Assembly: GCF_037176765.1 (NCBI RefSeq)
Contig: NC_090024.1
Span: 248,759,953-248,823,952 of the forward strand
Direction of reading: 5' to 3'
DNA length: 64,000 nt
Origin: Anolis sagrei
Taxonomy: Eukaryota; Chordata; Lepidosauria; Squamata; Anolidae
Shown: positions 61,915 to 64,000 of the stretch, in pieces
How positions within the stretch are numbered: position 1 is the stretch's first letter
How the letters are laid out: the number at the start of each line of letters is the position of its first letter
Notes under the pieces: generated by a model
Told to the model about the DNA's origin: nothing
What the model saw: only the letters and a program-made list of their open reading frames with translations
Database searches by the model: none
Translations under genes and position numbers: made by a program

Positions 61915-62193
61915 CTGCAAGGGGAGAAAGAAGAGGATCAGGAGAGCGATCGGGCCCACGTCCCATCCGTCACCAGCAGGTGAGTCAGGCCCAAGTCATA
62001 GTTTCCAGTCAGCCTCCAGGTTTGTGCTCCAAACCCAAAACAGGCAGCGATTACTGGGAGCCCAAGGATCTCCTGCATGTCTCAACCAACAAGTATTGCC
62101 TGTCATGAGGTGCTTACGATAGGCACATTTCACAAGTGCCTTGTGAAATGTGCAATTATCCCTGTATTCCCACTAACACCCCAGCTCATAGCT

Positions 62194-62995
62194 TGTTGCA
62201 CTCCAAGTCCAGAAGAAGCCCTCTGACTTAAAACACACCACACAAAGAGTGAAGAATCACATCTTATTTTATTAAAGCTTAGTAAATAGCCAGTAGAAAT
62301 AAATGCTTGTAAGAAAATCAGAAGGTTCCAAAAAGTATTAGTCAATAAACAGTAGAAACCCAAAGCAATGTCCACACAAGCATTAATCCAGACAGGAATC
62401 AAACAGGAGGCAAAGACAATCCAAAAGGTCAAAAAACTCCACAGAAACAAGATCCGTTGAACAAGACTTCCATGGCACAAGAACTTGGTTTCCAAATGAT
62501 GCCTGATCTGACAAGATTTTCTATAAGTAAACCTTAAATCCCAAAAACTAGTTTCATTTTCTCCTAGTCTTTGACCTTAACTGACGAATTCTTTCAGATC
62601 TATGTAAACATTGGGTCTCTTGTCGATTTAGCCGCTGACTCTGCTTATCTGACTCCTCATTAACTTGACTAGGTGTCAGACTGTTTCCCAAACTAGAATC
62701 TGGAGAGCTCACAGGCGGAGGGAGGAAACCTTCCTCCCAAGGCCTGACAGAAACATTCTCATGAGAATCTGCCCTTTGCACCGAAGCCTCTCTGTCAGTG
62801 TCTGCATGAAACTCATGGACCAAAGTGTCTCCATCTTGCACCTCAGAATCAGTCCCAGCATCCCCCACATCAGAAGCAACAGGGGACTGATTTCCCTCCT
62901 CATTACTCACATCAGACACAGAAACATCAGGAGACTGAAACACATTCACAGGTTCAAGCACAGGCTCAGGTTCAATCACAGGCTGAGTCCCAACA
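62194..62995 (-). mobile_element. Fossil solo LTR, complete, with 5-bp target duplication
   Basis: On the minus strand begins TGTTGGGACTCAGCCTGTG and ends TTGGAGTGCAACA (TGTTG...CAACA ends), 802 bp. Flanked by TAGCT at 62189-62193 and 62996-63000. AATAAAAT near the 3' side is a polyadenylation signal. An open stretch lies at 62554-62979 (141 codons, acidic, ending in an Arg-rich CLHRSERIRQLRS motif). It looks like a whole solo LTR; the internal genes are gone. Confidence 0.8.
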
Positions 62996-63000
62996 TAGCT

Positions 63001-63387
63001 GATGAATCACCAAGGATCCCCAAAGCCCCCCTGGCTGCCCCCTTGGACCCCAAATGCCCTCTTTCACCCCATTCAGGGGAGGTCCCAAGGCAAGCCCAAA
63101 CTGCCCGGAGGAGGCAAAAGGCGCACGATAAACAAGAACCCAATGAGGGATGAGTAACGCCATTCTCACAAAGAGTTTTCCTGTCATTATGCACAGGCGT
63201 ATGCATTGCTCATTTGTGATGAGGATGGCATGTTATTGTTTATTTAAAAAGAAAACAACAACATCCTAGAAGTGCCTCCTGCCCCGTCCCTGCCTGCCTG
63301 CAACAAGACTTGGTCTGAGATGCAGAGCGTGCACAAACAACAATTCAATGTTGTGTTGTTTCCGAGCTGTGTGGCCATGTTCTAGCA
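63001..63387. other. Unassigned CTSA intron sequence
   Basis: No coding exon for the missing CTSA N-terminus (NGGPGCSS region) was found here on the minus strand. A Penelope repeat scrap lies near 63350-63385. Confidence 0.5.
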
Positions 63388-63545
63388 CAGCCATGGGCAA
63401 ACTTCGGCCCTCCAGGTGTTTTGGACTGTAACCCCCACAATTCCTAACAGCCGGTTGTGTGTGTGTGTGTGTGTGTATAAGCCACACTGAGTCACCTTCA
63501 GGTTTCCGAAAGGAGGGATAGAAATATCATAAATATCTATTTAAA
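63388..63545. repeat. Half fold-back MITE, (GT)n and L2 tail scrap
   Basis: GGCCCTCCAGGTGTTTTGGA at 63407, (GT)n at 63454-63476, then AAGCCACACTGAGTCACCTT as in L2 tails. Confidence 0.6.
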
Positions 63546-64000
63546 TAAAAATGCAATGTTCATTTGTGGGATTAACATAACTCACAAACCACTGGACGAA
63601 TTGACACCAAATTTGGACACAAGACACCTCTCAGGCCAGCGAGTGACCATCACTCATCAAAACACTGGAAAACACAGCGGAAGGAACTTAAAAGGCCCAA
63701 AAAGCAAAAAGACGCTACAGCGCATGTGCAAATACAACTGCGTGTGTATGTGTATGTATGTATATATGTGGTTTTGCGGCCCAGTCTGTGTATATGTGTT
63801 TTGTGTATGAATATATGTGTATATGTGTGTGTATGTGGCTTTGAGCATGAATTTTAATGTATTTTTTGGCTTTTTAAGTCCCTTCTGTTGTGTTTTTCAG
63901 TGTTTTAATGAGTGATGGTCACTCCTTGGCCTGAGAGGTGTTATTGTGTTCAAATTTGGTGTCATTTCATCCAGTGGTTTTTGAGTTATGTTAATCCCAC
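63545..64000. repeat. Two unclassified interspersed repeat copies, facing apart
   Basis: A minus copy (AATGTTCATTTGTGGGATTA, 63550-63730) meets a plus copy (TATATGTGTG core, TTCTGTTGTGTTTTTCAGTG, GAGTTATGTTAATCCCAC at 63740-64000). Same family as 18296-19895. Runs off the window end. Confidence 0.7.

Noticed and set aside
61915-64000. Search for the missing CTSA N-terminal exons
   Set aside because: No minus-strand NGGPGCSS or FRQYSGYL-like coding was found; these exons should lie beyond the window.

Overview
The window is nuclear DNA of a squamate reptile, probably a lizard. The coding exons are vertebrate. The repeats are a squamate mix: BovB/RTE, Sauria-type tRNA SINE, CR1, L2, R4/Dong and Penelope-like elements, SPIN-type hAT elements and (TTA)n-tailed LINEs. 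Two host genes are well supported: PLTP (phospholipid transfer protein, + strand, coding exons 8199-37061) and CTSA (lysosomal protective protein/cathepsin A, - strand, coding exons 43100-61914; its first exons lie beyond base 64000). They face each other tail to tail, as in the human 20q13 region. PLTP is a secreted lipid carrier and CTSA a lysosomal serine carboxypeptidase; I see no functional link beyond conserved neighbourhood.

Layout: 1-8185 is the upstream flank and 5' region of PLTP, with a GC-rich stretch at 1955-2530 that may be its promoter and untranslated first exon, and with CR1, BovB, Sauria SINE and Penelope pieces. 8186-37250 is PLTP, 15 coding exons in repeat-stuffed introns. 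These hold a nearly full-length L2 LINE with a long open frame, R4/Dong, an I/Jockey-like LINE, SPIN copies, a solo LTR, a 160-bp pyrimidine minisatellite, a Penelope terminal-repeat array and a BovB copy with a 167-bp minisatellite. 37260-42560 is intergenic: Penelope debris, a tRNA SINE, and a nest of SPIN in SPIN with a mariner-like element inside the inner copy. 42560-61914 is the 3' part of CTSA, whose introns carry 204-bp and 121-bp minisatellites, a nest of LTRs holding a SPIN and an L2, and a long CR1. 61915-64000 is CTSA intron with a solo LTR bounded by a clean 5-bp target duplication.

No tRNA, rRNA or CRISPR features were found. Nearly all other open frames are transposon pieces, minisatellites or chance. 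I did not find an undescribed molecular system. The most interesting material is the nested, datable transposons and the element-derived tandem arrays. Family names rest on reading motifs by eye, without any database search.
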